From Hymenobacter arizonensis (lineage in GTDB: Bacteria; Bacteroidota; Bacteroidia; Cytophagales; Hymenobacteraceae): a stretch of 44,731 bases of DNA. The position numbers and the translations under genes are program-made. How positions within the stretch are numbered: the first letter of the stretch is position 1; the number at the start of each line of letters is the position of its first letter. The DNA lies in contig NZ_FOXS01000011.1 of the NCBI RefSeq assembly GCF_900115775.1, positions 50,722-95,452 on the forward strand, given 5' to 3'. This document shows, piece after piece, positions 30,118 to 39,500 of this stretch. The notes beneath the pieces were generated by a model that searched no databases, was not told the DNA's origin, and saw only the letters and a list, made by a program, of their open reading frames with translations.

Positions 30118-30352
30118 GCGGGAGAAGCGAGGGGGTAGAAAGTAAGGTTCTCTACGCAAGTTAGTAACAAACCGGAGGGAAGTTGCCTCCCCATTCAAGC
30201 GAGTCGGAAGGCCCTTTGGGCCCTACTTCGCTCCGGAAAGACCAGCGGCAGCGCGGGCCACCCACGCGGGGGTGACGGCGGGACGCGGGCGGAGTCAAGG
30301 CCGTGTTCGACGCGGTAGGTGCGCACGACGGGGGCCCGTGGCTACTGGGGGC
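30118..30352 (+). other. GC-rich spacer next to site B
   Basis: No gene seen. It contains the upstream region of the minus-strand lipoprotein gene and a GC-rich run ending at site B. Confidence 0.3.
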
Positions 30353-30420
30353 GAGTTTACGAAACTCATCCCTCCAGCCCGTTTCGTAAACGTTGATTCG
30401 TAGACGGGTTTCCTAAACTC
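30353..30420 (-). repeat. Site B: inverted copy of the 68 bp recombination-type site
   Basis: On the minus strand it aligns end to end with site A (8802-8869) at 55 of 68 positions, including GAAACCCGTCTAC, GTTTACGAA and GATGAGTT. The most divergent block is the middle ten bases (about 30375-30384). No recombinase gene follows it. Confidence 0.75.
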
Positions 30421-30472
30421 TCCCCGTGCCACAGAGGCCAATTGGCCACCAAGTGTAGGGCTGACTGCTATC

Positions 30473-30492
30473 GTTCACGGAAAGGAGCGTTA
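30473..30492 (-). repeat. Dispersed cassette repeat m15 (left half, inverted)
   Basis: Minus strand: TAACGCTCCTTTCCGTGAAC. It lies 52 bases outside site B, mirroring repeat e13 outside site A. Confidence 0.7.
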
Positions 30493-30495
30493 GCA

Positions 30496-30606
30496 TTGCC
30501 GATTGGTAAGCCCTTCCTAGCGGCATCCTCCTGCCTGGCCTGCAAAGAGCGCTACGATGACAAGCCGGTGATACGTTGGGACCCCGGGAAGAGGCACCTG
30601 GGGTAA
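30496..30606 (+). CDS. Possible 36-residue ORF, doubtful
   Basis: TTG at 30496, directly after repeat m15, opens a short frame: LPIGKPFLAASSCLACKERY, then DDKPVIRWDPGKRHLG, with one C-x-x-C pair. It may be the shortened remainder of a cassette gene. There is no other support, so I rate it low. Confidence 0.2.
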   Translation: MPIGKPFLAASSCLACKERYDDKPVIRWDPGKRHLG

Positions 30607-30661
30607 AACGCCGCGGCCGCGGGGCCCGTTATACCCCGCAACGCCCGTATCACTCCTTCCC

Positions 30662-31420
30662 ATGCCTGCTCTCCTCGGCACCCTGCGCACTGGCACCAGC
30701 GGCATCGTAGTGCCCGGCCCCAAGGCCACCTTCCCGGAGGCCTACCAAGCCACAAGCCGCCTCACCTACTACGCCACCCTGTTTAACTCGGTGGAGATCA
30801 ACAGCACCTTCTACCGCATCCCCCAGCCCAAAACGTTTGCGGCCTGGGCCGCGGAAACCGGCCCGGCGTTTGACTTTACCCTCAAGCTGTGGCGCGATAT
30901 CACGCACACCACCGCGCTGGCCGAGGACCTCGCCGCCATAGTCCGCTTTCTAGCTGCCGCACGGGAGTTGGGCCCCAAAAAAGGCTGCCTGCTCATTCAG
31001 TTCCCGCCCAGCAACACCATTCGCCAGCTCAACGCGGTCAGTGCCCTCTTGACTGCGCTTGCCGCAGCAGACCCCGCCCACGAGTGGCGCAAAGCGGTGG
31101 AGTTTCGCCACTCAAGCTGGTATACAGATGATGCGTTTGATATGCTGGACCACCACGGCGCCAGTCTGGTGCTGCACGACAAAGGCCCCGCCCGAAACGC
31201 CCGGCTCAACGAGGGGGCCGACTTTGTTTATATGCGCTTCCACGGTCCGCAGGGAAACTACCGGGAGTCCTACGAGCACGACTTTCTGCACGACCAGGCC
31301 GAGCAAATACACGATTACCTCCAAGAGGGGAAAGACGTGTACGCCTACTTCAACAATACCATGGGCGCCGCTTTTGACAATGCCCAAGACCTGTACCGGC
31401 TGGTAGTGGAGCGGGCGTGA
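30662..31420 (+). CDS. DUF72 (YecE-type) protein
   Basis: A 252-residue cytosolic protein of the DUF72 family with a TIM-barrel-like fold. Signature blocks: GTLRTGTSGIVVPGP at the N-terminus, YYATLFNSVEINSTFYRIPQ, FDFTLKLWRDITH, EWRKAVEFRHSSWY, then YMRFHGPQGNYRESYEHDF and VYAYFNNTMGAAFDNAQDL near the C-terminus. The biochemical function of the family is unknown. It starts the conserved, repeat-free part to the right of the second array. Its small palindromic leader (30607-30661) shows no clear promoter. Confidence 0.92.
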   Translation: MPALLGTLRTGTSGIVVPGPKATFPEAYQATSRLTYYATLFNSVEINSTFYRIPQPKTFAAWAAETGPAFDFTLKLWRDITHTTALAEDLAAIVRFLAAARELGPKKGCLLIQFPPSNTIRQLNAVSALLTALAAADPAHEWRKAVEFRHSSWYTDDAFDMLDHHGASLVLHDKGPARNARLNEGADFVYMRFHGPQGNYRESYEHDFLHDQAEQIHDYLQEGKDVYAYFNNTMGAAFDNAQDLYRLVVERA

Positions 31421-31545
31421 GCGGTACGACGCACGTCCGGGGGCAGGGGGCGCTGGTATCCAGGGCCAGGTCGTGGTAGACCACGGCGCGGGCTTTCTCA
31501 ATGGCCGTGGCACAGAGGGCCTCGATGCGGGGCTGCCGGTGCGGC

Positions 31546-31950
31546 CTAGCCAAAATGCTGTTCCAGCACCTGGGTAATTTTGTCGCTCGTGAGGGGCTTG
31601 GTGAGGAAGCCGGCGGCGGGCAGGCTGTTGGCGCGTTCCCGGTCCTGGACGTTAATGGAAGTGGTGACCACGACCACGACGGCGGACTGCTGCTGGGCCG
31701 ACGGCAGGGCCTGGAAGGCTTCGAGAAACTCAAACCCGTTCATCACGGGCATGTTGAGGTCGAGCAGGACCAGCACGGGGTTGGCGGGGCTAAACGGGCC
31801 GTTGGGCTGGGTTAGCATGGCCAGGGCTTGGGCGCCGTTGCTGGCCACGAGCACCTGGTCGGAAACGTTGAGGCGGAACAGCAGTCGGTGGTGGAGAAAA
31901 TTAGTGGTTTCGTCGTCGTCGACCAGCAGGATACTGGGAATTTTGCACAT
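31546..31950 (-). CDS. Response regulator, single receiver domain
   Basis: A 134-residue CheY-like protein. The start at 31950 gives MCKIPSILLVDDDETTNFLH, with the acidic cluster at residues 10-12. LVLLDLNMPVMNGFEF contains the phospho-acceptor Asp, VVVTTS the conserved Thr, and FLTKPLT the Lys. There is no output domain, so it passes the signal to other proteins. It follows the 665-residue kinase by 28 bases on the same strand and is its likely partner. It is similar to the regulator at 36092-36514 and to the relic at 34208-34436. Confidence 0.93.
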   Translation of the reverse strand: MCKIPSILLVDDDETTNFLHHRLLFRLNVSDQVLVASNGAQALAMLTQPNGPFSPANPVLVLLDLNMPVMNGFEFLEAFQALPSAQQQSAVVVVVTTSINVQDRERANSLPAAGFLTKPLTSDKITQVLEQHFG

Positions 31951-31978
31951 AGCACGGATACCAGGATAGGATAAAAAA

Positions 31979-33976
31979 TTAAAGCGCGGGCAGGACTTCA
32001 GCCGCCGCGGGTACGGGTGCCGGGAGCGTGATGGTGAAGGTGGTGCCCACGCCGGGCGCGCTCTGCACGGCGATGGCGCCGCCGGCGTTTTCCACGATGC
32101 GCTTGACCATGAAAAGGCCGATGCCCGAGCCCTCGACGTGGTCGTGCAGGCGGCGGAACAGGCCAAAGAGCTGGCTTTGCTGGGCGACGGTCAGGCCGAG
32201 GCCGTTGTCGCGCACGTCGAGCACCACGGTGCCGTCCGCGGCGCTGCGGCAGCGCAGCCGCACCTGGGGCGGGCGGTCCGGCGAGCGGTACTTCAGGGCG
32301 TTGCTGAGCAGGTTGTAGACGATGCTGCGCAGGTTTTTGGGCGCGAAGGAAATGTTCGGGCAGCCGGCGACGTCGACGGTTAGCCGGGCGTCGGTAAGCT
32401 GCTGCTCCAGGTCGAGGCGGATGTCGGCAACGAGGGTGGCCAGGTCCACGGTTTCGGCGGGCTGTTGGTCAGCCCGCTGCAGCTTGGTCAGGTCCGTGAG
32501 CTGGGCAATGGTGAGCTTGAAGCGGTCCACGGACAGCTGCATCCGGTCGAGCAGCGGGGGCACGCCGTCGGCCTGCTGCACGGCGGCGGGCAGCTCTTCG
32601 CACAGGGCATGCAGCAGCCCTTCGAGGTTGGTGATGGGGGCGCGCAGGTCGTGCGAGGCCGTGTAGATGAAGGTGTCGAGGTTGACGTTGGTGCGCGTGA
32701 GCTCGTGGTTGCTGTGGCCGAGCTCGGTGTTGCGGCTGTGCAGGTGGGTGTTGGCGGTGGCCAGGTCGCGGTTGAGCGTTTCGACTTGCTGGCGGGCCCG
32801 CACCTGCTCGGTGACTTCGGTGGCCACCACGGTGACGCCCGTGATGGCGCCGCTGGCGTCGGGCAGGGGCTCGTAGAGGAAGTTCCAGTACACGGTGTCG
32901 CGGCGCCCGTGGCGGTCGATGACCGAGGGCAGCTCGTGCGCCAAGTAGGGCACGCCGGTGGCCATCACGCCGTCGAGCAGCGCCTCAAAGCCCTGGCCGG
33001 CGGCTTCGGGCAGCAGCTCGAACAAGGGCGTGTGCAGGGCCTGGGCGGGCGTGCGGCCCCAAATGGCGCACACGGCGGGGTTGGCCAGCTCGATGACGTA
33101 GCGCGGCCCCCGGAAAATGGCAATGGCCACCGGGGCTTTTTCGAACAAGTCGTGCAGCTGCTGGCGATGCGTTTCGCGTTCCTGGCGGGCCAGGGCCTGC
33201 TCGGTGGCGTCGAAGGCAAAGATGCTGACGCCGGCAATGGCGCCGGACTCGCGGTAGGCCTGGTAGGTGAAGTTGAAGTAGCGGGTGCGGGGCGCCTCGC
33301 CGGCCGCGCCCGGCAGCACAAAGGGCAGCTCCTCGCCCACAAAGGTTTCGCCGGTCCGGTATACTTGGTCCATTACCTGCACGTAGCCCTGGGCGTAGAG
33401 CTCGGGCACGGCCGCGGCCAGGTCCAAGCCCACGAGCTGGCGGCCGGGAAAGAGGGCTTGGTAGGCGGCGTTGGCGTACTCGAAGCGGTGGCCGGGCTGG
33501 CGCAGCAAGGCAATCAGGGCCGGGGTTTGCTCGAAGATGTCGTGGAAGGCCTGGCGCTGGCGCAGGGCTTCCTCCACGGCGGTGCGGGGCTGGTCGGCCG
33601 CGTCGGTGAAGCTCACCAGCAAGCCCCCTTCGAGCCGGCAGGCGTGGGCCCGAATGCAGAGGTCGTGGCCATCGGCCTGGTAGAACTCGTCGAGCCGGGC
33701 CGGCTGGGAAGAATTGAACGCGTCGCGGTGAAAGGCAAACGCCCCGCTGGCGGCAGTCCCCGGCCAGAGCTGCAGGTAGGTGGCGGTGGGCTCGGCTGGC
33801 AGCCCGAGCATGCGCTGGGCGCTGGGGTTGAGGTAGGCAATGCGGAAGTCGACCACGGTGCCGGCGGCGTCGTACGCGGGCAGGTAGTACATCACGCCGT
33901 TGGGCAGGAGCTGGAGCAGGGCCGGCAGAAACGAAGCGGGAAGTCCGGGGGGTTGCGATTCTACACGGGGGGTCAT
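31979..33976 (-). CDS. Soluble multi-PAS histidine kinase, 665 residues
   Basis: I chose the start at 33976 (MTPRVESQPPGLPASFLPAL). There are no transmembrane segments. A first PAS-like domain (about 15-125) is followed by two clear PAS domains: FEQTPALIALLRQPGHRFEY at about 145, and FEKAPVAIAIFRGPRYVIEL at about 275. A linker VTEQVRARQQVETLNRDL leads to HisKA, with the phospho-acceptor His in TASHDLRAPITNLEG, then the HATPase domain with NLRSIVYNLLSNALKY and DNGLGLT. It should sense a cytosolic signal. Its partner is the receiver protein downstream. Confidence 0.93.
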   Translation of the reverse strand: MTPRVESQPPGLPASFLPALLQLLPNGVMYYLPAYDAAGTVVDFRIAYLNPSAQRMLGLPAEPTATYLQLWPGTAASGAFAFHRDAFNSSQPARLDEFYQADGHDLCIRAHACRLEGGLLVSFTDAADQPRTAVEEALRQRQAFHDIFEQTPALIALLRQPGHRFEYANAAYQALFPGRQLVGLDLAAAVPELYAQGYVQVMDQVYRTGETFVGEELPFVLPGAAGEAPRTRYFNFTYQAYRESGAIAGVSIFAFDATEQALARQERETHRQQLHDLFEKAPVAIAIFRGPRYVIELANPAVCAIWGRTPAQALHTPLFELLPEAAGQGFEALLDGVMATGVPYLAHELPSVIDRHGRRDTVYWNFLYEPLPDASGAITGVTVVATEVTEQVRARQQVETLNRDLATANTHLHSRNTELGHSNHELTRTNVNLDTFIYTASHDLRAPITNLEGLLHALCEELPAAVQQADGVPPLLDRMQLSVDRFKLTIAQLTDLTKLQRADQQPAETVDLATLVADIRLDLEQQLTDARLTVDVAGCPNISFAPKNLRSIVYNLLSNALKYRSPDRPPQVRLRCRSAADGTVVLDVRDNGLGLTVAQQSQLFGLFRRLHDHVEGSGIGLFMVKRIVENAGGAIAVQSAPGVGTTFTITLPAPVPAAAEVLPAL

Positions 33977-34207
33977 AAGCACAGGGAGCCGAAGGGAGCA
34001 CCCCGACATTATTCCCTGCTGTACGGCGGCCCGGCCCGGCGGTAGGCCGGGGAGGCGAATTAGTTGTAAATAACTGAAAATAAAACACCAGCGCAGCTAG
34101 GTAGTTGCCCTTGTGAGGGAGTCAGAATTATGGCCCCTGCGGCACAGCACGGGGCCAAAGCGGACCGGGGAGCGGCCAGACAACTGGCTGAAATCAGGCG
34201 AGAGCCA

Positions 34208-34436
34208 CTATCCTGCCAAGCCCCGGCGGATTTGGCAAAATGCTGCTGGAGCACCTGGTTGATTTCGTCGCGGGTGAGGGGTTTGGTGAGGTAGCCGGCG
34301 ATGGAGTTGAGGAAGGTGGTGAGCATGATGACCACCGTGGGGTTCTGGTGCGCGGGTAAGCCTGCAGGAACTCGAAGCTGTTTTGCGCGCCATTTTCAGG
34401 TCAAGCAGAATCAGGGCCGGGGCAGCTGAGCGAATC
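34208..34436 (-). pseudogene. Relic of a CheY-type response regulator
   Basis: The minus strand reads PALILLDLKMARK, then, after a frame change, FEFLQAY, then VIMLTTFLNSIAGYLTKPLT and RDEINQVLQQHF. It aligns to the regulator at 36092 (PALILLDMKMPRM, FEFLQAY, IIMLTTSLN, IAGYLTKPLT). About ten residues between LTT and AGYLTKP are missing, and the N-terminal part with the acidic cluster is absent. It is the remnant of a third kinase/regulator pair whose kinase is gone. Confidence 0.8.
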
Positions 34437-34659
34437 CAGGGTGCTGACCACTTCGCCTCAAATTAGGTATTCGGGGCACGAATTCGGTGTTTGGGGTTGG
34501 GCCACAACCAGAATAATTAAGCCAGCTAGCCTGCTCGTTTGCGTTTCAGCAAATTGTAGAATTTACCGCTTAGCTGTGGGTATGGTGTTGAGGCCGGGCG
34601 GCCGCCTTACTGTGCCGGTTCGCCGTATCTTAGTAGTAGAAGCACCCCTCTCCCTTCGC

Positions 34660-35952
34660 ATGCCCACACCCCCATTTTCCAACGCCTCCCGCTCCTCGTT
34701 GGAAGAAGAAATCAGGGCCTTACGGGCTGAGAACAAGGCCTTGAGGGCCGCGGCCGTTCGCGCCGATGCCGCCGCGGACCACCAGCTCCACCAAGCGCGC
34801 TTCCGCACCGTGTTCGAGCACTCGCCGCTGGGCATGAAAATCATTGGGGCGGACCTGGGCATCCAGGATGCCAACACCGCTGTGGCCACGCTGCTGGGCC
34901 TGGACTCGCCGGTGGAGGTGTTGGGGCACTCCATCCTGGAGTATGCGCACCCCGACGACTGGACCCACTGGCGCCGCCTGCAGCAGGAGCTGTGGACTCA
35001 CCGCCGGCCCTGGTTTGCCTTGGAGACCCGCCTGCTCCAGCCCGATGGTTCCCATCGCTGGTGCCGGGTGACGTCGGTGCTCCTGCCGGGCGAAAACGGT
35101 GACCTGGGCTACACCAGCCTGGAAGACATTTCGGAGCGCCGGGCCCTGGAAGCGCAGGCTGCGGAGAAGGTCCGGGAAGCACAGGAGGCCAACCAGGAAC
35201 TGGCCTCTTACAACGAAGAGCTGCACGCGGCCAACGAAGAACTGCAGGAAACCAACGCCCTGCTGGCCCGCGCCAACGCGGAGCTGGACACGTTCGTGTA
35301 CGCGGCTTCGCACGACCTGCGCACGCCGCTGACCAACCTACAAGGCCTCCTCAACGCACTCCGCGAGCACCTGCCCGCTCCGGACGGGGCCGCGGAGCCC
35401 ATAGCTCCCCTGCTGGGCATGATGCAGGTTTCGCTGGTTCGCCTGCTCCATGCCCTGAACCGCCTCGCTGACTTCGGCGCCGTGCACCAGGACCGGGTCG
35501 GGCAGCGGGAACAGGTGGTGCTGGCCGCCGTGCTGGAGCAGGTGCGGCAGGACGTGTTGCCCCTGCTGGCCGCCTCGGCCGGGCGGCTGGACGTGGAGCT
35601 GACCGGCGACCCGGCCCTCTGGTTCCCGGCCAAGCACGTGCACACGGTGGTGCTCAACCTGGTGAGCAACGCGCTCCAATACGCGCACCCCGACCGACCG
35701 CCCGTGGTGCGCGTGGAGGGCCACCGCGACGCGAGCCGGCTAGTCGTGCGGGTGCACGACAACGGACTGGGGTTGAGCGAGTCGCAGCAAGGGCAGCTCT
35801 TTCGCATGTTTCGGCGCTTTCACCCGCAGGTCGAGGGAACCGGGGTAGGCTTGTACCTGGTGAAGAAAATCCTCGACAACGCGGGCGGCACCATCCGCGT
35901 CGACAGCCAGCTGGGCCAGGGCACCACGTTTACTGTGGTCTTTGCTACGTAG
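34660..35952 (+). CDS. Soluble PAS histidine kinase, 430 residues
   Basis: I chose the ATG at 34660, preceded by a -7-like TATCTTAG (34626-34633). The short N-terminal coiled coil (SLEEEIRALRAENKALRAAA) is followed by one PAS domain (FEHSPLGMKIIGADLGIQDA, to about 165) and a second coiled coil (EANQELASYNEELHAANEEL). HisKA with the His in AASHDLRTPLTNLQG and HATPase with VLNLVSNALQYAHPDRPP and DNGLGLSES follow. It has no receiver partner in its own operon. It is divergent from the broken regulator relic and may use one of the other regulators. Confidence 0.92.
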   Translation: MPTPPFSNASRSSLEEEIRALRAENKALRAAAVRADAAADHQLHQARFRTVFEHSPLGMKIIGADLGIQDANTAVATLLGLDSPVEVLGHSILEYAHPDDWTHWRRLQQELWTHRRPWFALETRLLQPDGSHRWCRVTSVLLPGENGDLGYTSLEDISERRALEAQAAEKVREAQEANQELASYNEELHAANEELQETNALLARANAELDTFVYAASHDLRTPLTNLQGLLNALREHLPAPDGAAEPIAPLLGMMQVSLVRLLHALNRLADFGAVHQDRVGQREQVVLAAVLEQVRQDVLPLLAASAGRLDVELTGDPALWFPAKHVHTVVLNLVSNALQYAHPDRPPVVRVEGHRDASRLVVRVHDNGLGLSESQQGQLFRMFRRFHPQVEGTGVGLYLVKKILDNAGGTIRVDSQLGQGTTFTVVFAT

Positions 35953-36036
35953 CTGCAGTTCGGGAAAATGAGCCGGCCTGCGAAAGACGGCTTCCTGTGT
36001 TGAGATTCTGGGCTTTGAAGGTATTGGAAGGATAAA

Positions 36037-36064
36037 AAAGAGCGAACCAGCGGCTCCGCTCTTT
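36037..36064 (+). terminator. Bidirectional terminator between convergent genes
   Basis: AAAGAGCG 36037-36044 pairs perfectly with CGCTCTTT 36057-36064 around a 12-base loop. A run of A precedes it on the plus strand, which reads as a T-run on the minus strand, so it can serve the regulator ending at 36092. The kinase on the plus strand ends at 35952. Confidence 0.7.
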
Positions 36065-36091
36065 GGGTAGATGAGCCGTGAGGTCCACCGG

Positions 36092-36514
36092 TTAGCTGCT
36101 GGCGGGTTGGCCGAAATGCTCCTGCAATACGTGGTCGATTTTCTCGCGGGTGAGGGGCTTGGTGAGGTAGCCGGCGATGGGCAGGTGCTGCATTTGCTCG
36201 ACGTCCCGGGGGTTGAGGGAGGTAGTGAGCATGATGATGACCACCGTGGGGTTCTGGCGTTCCGGCCGCTGGGCGTAGGCCTGCAAGAACTCAAAGCCGT
36301 TCATGCGGGGCATTTTCATGTCGAGCAGAATCAGGGCCGGGCAGGTGGTCGAGGTGGCCCTTTCGCAATGGGCGTGCAGCAGGTCGAGGGCCTCCTGGCC
36401 GTTGCCGGCCACCAGCACCGTGTTGGTGATGGCCATTCGCTGGAGCAGGCGCTGGTTGAGGTAGTTGGTCGTGTCGTCGTCGTCGACAAGCAAGGCGCAC
36501 GAAATGGCGGACAT
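36092..36514 (-). CDS. Response regulator, single receiver domain
   Basis: A 140-residue CheY-like protein opening MSAISCALLVDDDDTTNYLN. It has the acidic patch at about residues 11-14, the phospho-acceptor Asp in ALILLDMKMPRMNGFEFL, the Thr in IIMLTTSLN, and the Lys in GYLTKPLT. There is no output domain. It starts 29 bases after the stop of the 1067-residue kinase, in the same direction, and is its partner. The pair 31546/31979 has the same order, so the two units derive from duplication; the relic at 34208 is a third member. Confidence 0.93.
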   Translation of the reverse strand: MSAISCALLVDDDDTTNYLNQRLLQRMAITNTVLVAGNGQEALDLLHAHCERATSTTCPALILLDMKMPRMNGFEFLQAYAQRPERQNPTVVIIMLTTSLNPRDVEQMQHLPIAGYLTKPLTREKIDHVLQEHFGQPASS

Positions 36515-36543
36515 GGCGGGGAGGAAGAAGTCAGAGAAGAAAA

Positions 36544-39500
36544 CTACGCGGTGGGGGCCGCCTGGGGCAGGAACACAAAGAAGGCAGTACCGGCCCCGAG
36601 TTGGCTGTGCACCTCGATGCGGCCGCCGGCGTTCTCGACCATGCGCTTGACCATGTAGAGGCCGATGCCGGTGCCGTCGACGTGGTCGTGGAAGCGCTGG
36701 AACATGGTGAACAGGCGCGGCAGGTGGTCGGCCGCCAGGCCCAGGCCGTTGTCGTGCACTTCGAGCACGGTGTAGCCGTCGCGGACGTGGCCCCGCACGT
36801 CGACGCGGGACGGGCGGTCGGGTGAGCGATATTTCACGGCGTTGCTGAGCAGGTTGTACACCACCGAGCGCAGGTTCTTTTCCGAGAACTGAATGGGCGG
36901 CAGGGCCCCCACGTTGACCACGAGCTTGGCCCCGGCGGCCTGCAGCTGGGGTACCAGGTCCTGGCGCACGTCTTCGATGATGGCGGCCAGGTTGACCGCA
37001 ACGGTAGCGGGGGTGTGCTCCTTTTGCAGCTTTGATACCTCGGTGAGGTGGTCGATGGTGCGCTTGAAGCGCTCCACGGCGTCGAGCATGCGGGTGAGCG
37101 TGGGGCCCACCGCTTCGGCCTGCGCCACGGTGGCGGGCAATTCCTCTTGCAGCAGGTAGAGCAGGCCCTCGATGTTGGAGATGGGGGCTTTGAGGTCGTG
37201 GGAGGCCGTGTAAATAAAGTTGTCCAGGTCGACGTTGGTGCGCGTGAGCAGCTCGTTGGTTTGCTTGAGGTCGGTGATGTCGATGGCGGAGCCCACGTAG
37301 CCGTACAACTCGCCGTCCGAGAGGTAGCTCGGCGCGCCCTGCGCCAGCAGCCAGCGGTACTGCCCGTCGTGGCGGCGCATGCGGTGCTCCATCACGTAGG
37401 GCTGGCGCTGCGCGATGGCCTGCGTCAGCGTGTTTCGGGTCGGCTCCAGTTCGTCGGGGTGCAGGTAAGGACTCCAGCCCGAGGCCACGTACTGCTCCAC
37501 GCGGTCAAGCCCCACAAAGTCAAGAAAGGCGCGGTTGATGTAGCGGACCGACGAATCGGGGTGCACGGCCCACACCAGGTTGGGGGCGGCGTCGGCCATG
37601 GTGCGGAAGCGGGCTTCGCTTTCCTGCAGGGCGGCCACGTAGCGCTTCTGCTCGGTGATGTCGCGGGCAATGGCGAACAGGTGGGGCTGCCCGTTTAGCC
37701 GAAGTCCGCCCATGCTGACCTCCACGGGGAAGATGCGGCCGTCCTTGTGCCGGTGCAGGGTTTCAAACTGCGGGAGGGTGTCGCGCTGGGCCTCCGCGAA
37801 GACCCGGGTGAACTCCGCATCCTGGTAAATCGGGTCGACGTCGGGCACGCGCAGGTGGCGGGCCTCCTCGGCGGTGTAGCCCCAAGCAGTCAGGGCTTTG
37901 GGGTTGAGGTAGGCGAAGGTTCCGTCTTCGCGCATCAAGATGAAGGGGTCGCGGGCCTGGTCGGCCATGAACTGGAAGCGTTTGAGCTCCTCGCGGTTGA
38001 GCTCGGCCTGCTGGCGGGCCCGGACCTGCTCGGTGACTTCGTGGCCGATGCACAGCACGCCGTCGACGGCGCCCGCGGCCGTGCGCCGGGCCTCGTAGTT
38101 GAACGTGAAATACAGGTCCTCCAACCGGGCGCCCTCGAGGCGGGCCAACGGCACCCGCCGCTCCTGCACAATGAGGGGAGCGCCCGTGTCGTACACGGCC
38201 TGTAATTCGGTGAAAACGGGCGTGGCGGTTAACTCGGGCAGGGCTTCCAACAGGGCCTTGCCGAGCAACTCACGGCCCGGGAAGATGCGCTGGTAGGCCG
38301 GGTTGACGAGCTGAAACACCAGGTCGGGGCCGTCGAGGATGCAGATGGGGGCCGAGGCGCCCATGAACAAGGCGTGGAGCTGCTGGCGCTCGGCTTCGCG
38401 CTGCTGGCGGCCCAGCACCTGCTCGGTGACGTCGAAGGCGAAGATGCTGGTGCCGACGACCTGCCGGTGTTCGTAATAGGCCTGGTAGGTAAAGGTGAAG
38501 TAGGCCTGGCGCGGCGGCTGCCCGTCGGGCTGGGCAATGGCCAGGGGCAGTTCGCTGCCAAAGAAGGTTTCGCCGGTGCGGTACACGCCGTCGAGCAGCG
38601 CCAGGAAGCCCTGTTCGGCAGCATCGGGCAGCACCTGGGCCAGGGGGTGGCCCGCCAGCTCGCGCCCCGGGAAGAGCGACTGGTAGGCCTGGTTCGCATA
38701 TTCGAAGCGCTGCTCGGGGCCCCGCAGCAGGGCAATACAGGCCGGGGTTTGCTCGAAGACCTGAAACACCAGGGCGCGTTCCCCGGCCTGGCGCTGGGCG
38801 GCGGCCAGCACCTCGGCCTGCAGGGCCAGGGCTTGCCGGGTACGCGCCTGCACCTGGGTTTCCAGCTCCTGGTTGAACTGCTCCAGCTGCTGGCGGGCCC
38901 GGACCTGCTCGGTGACGTTGTAGGAGAAATCCAGCACCCCGTCGACTGCGCCCTGGGCGTTACGCAAGGGGTGCAGGGAGAGGTTGAGAAACACCTGCTC
39001 CGGCTCGCCGGTGCCGTGGAAGTCGAACCAGCCTTCCATTTCGTGGGCGTAGAACGGCTCGCCGGTTTGGTAGACCTGGTCAAATAAGGCCACGACGCCC
39101 AATGCTTCGGCCTCGGGGATGCCTTCGCGAAACGGCCGGCCCAGGAAGGTGCGGTGCGGGAACATGCCCTGGTAGGGCGGGTTGACGAACTGGTAGTCGT
39201 GGTCGGGGCCCTGGTAAGCCGCTACGTAGGCGGGCAGCTGCATGAGCACCTCGTGCAGGCGCTGGCGCTGCTGCTCGGCGTCGGCCCGGGCTTCCTGCTC
39301 ACTGGCCTGGCTTTCGCGCAGCTGCCGCTCGGCCACGCGGGTGGCCGTGATGTCCTGCACGGACTGGATGATGCACTGCACCTGCCCGGCCGCGTCGAGG
39401 ACGGGCGTGTGGCGCGGCAGCCAGTGGCGCTCCACAAACCGGCCGGGGTGGGCACGGTCGGGCACGTCGTAGTGCTGCGGGGCCATTTCGTGCGGCTGGC

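Noticed and set aside
415..30492. Canonical integron attC sites
   Set aside because: The repeat has no RYYYAAC/GTTRRRY core pair, and no IntI-type tyrosine recombinase is in the window; only the array logic is similar.
415..30492. CRISPR array
   Set aside because: Repeats are hundreds of bases apart, with genes rather than short spacers between them, and there are no cas genes.
30517..30755. Two overlapping open frames on the minus strand
   Set aside because: Arg/Gly/Pro-rich composition, no start context, no motif.
32465..34045. 526-codon open frame on the plus strand
   Set aside because: It is a His/Gly/Val-rich shadow opposite the 665-residue kinase, caused by high GC at third positions.
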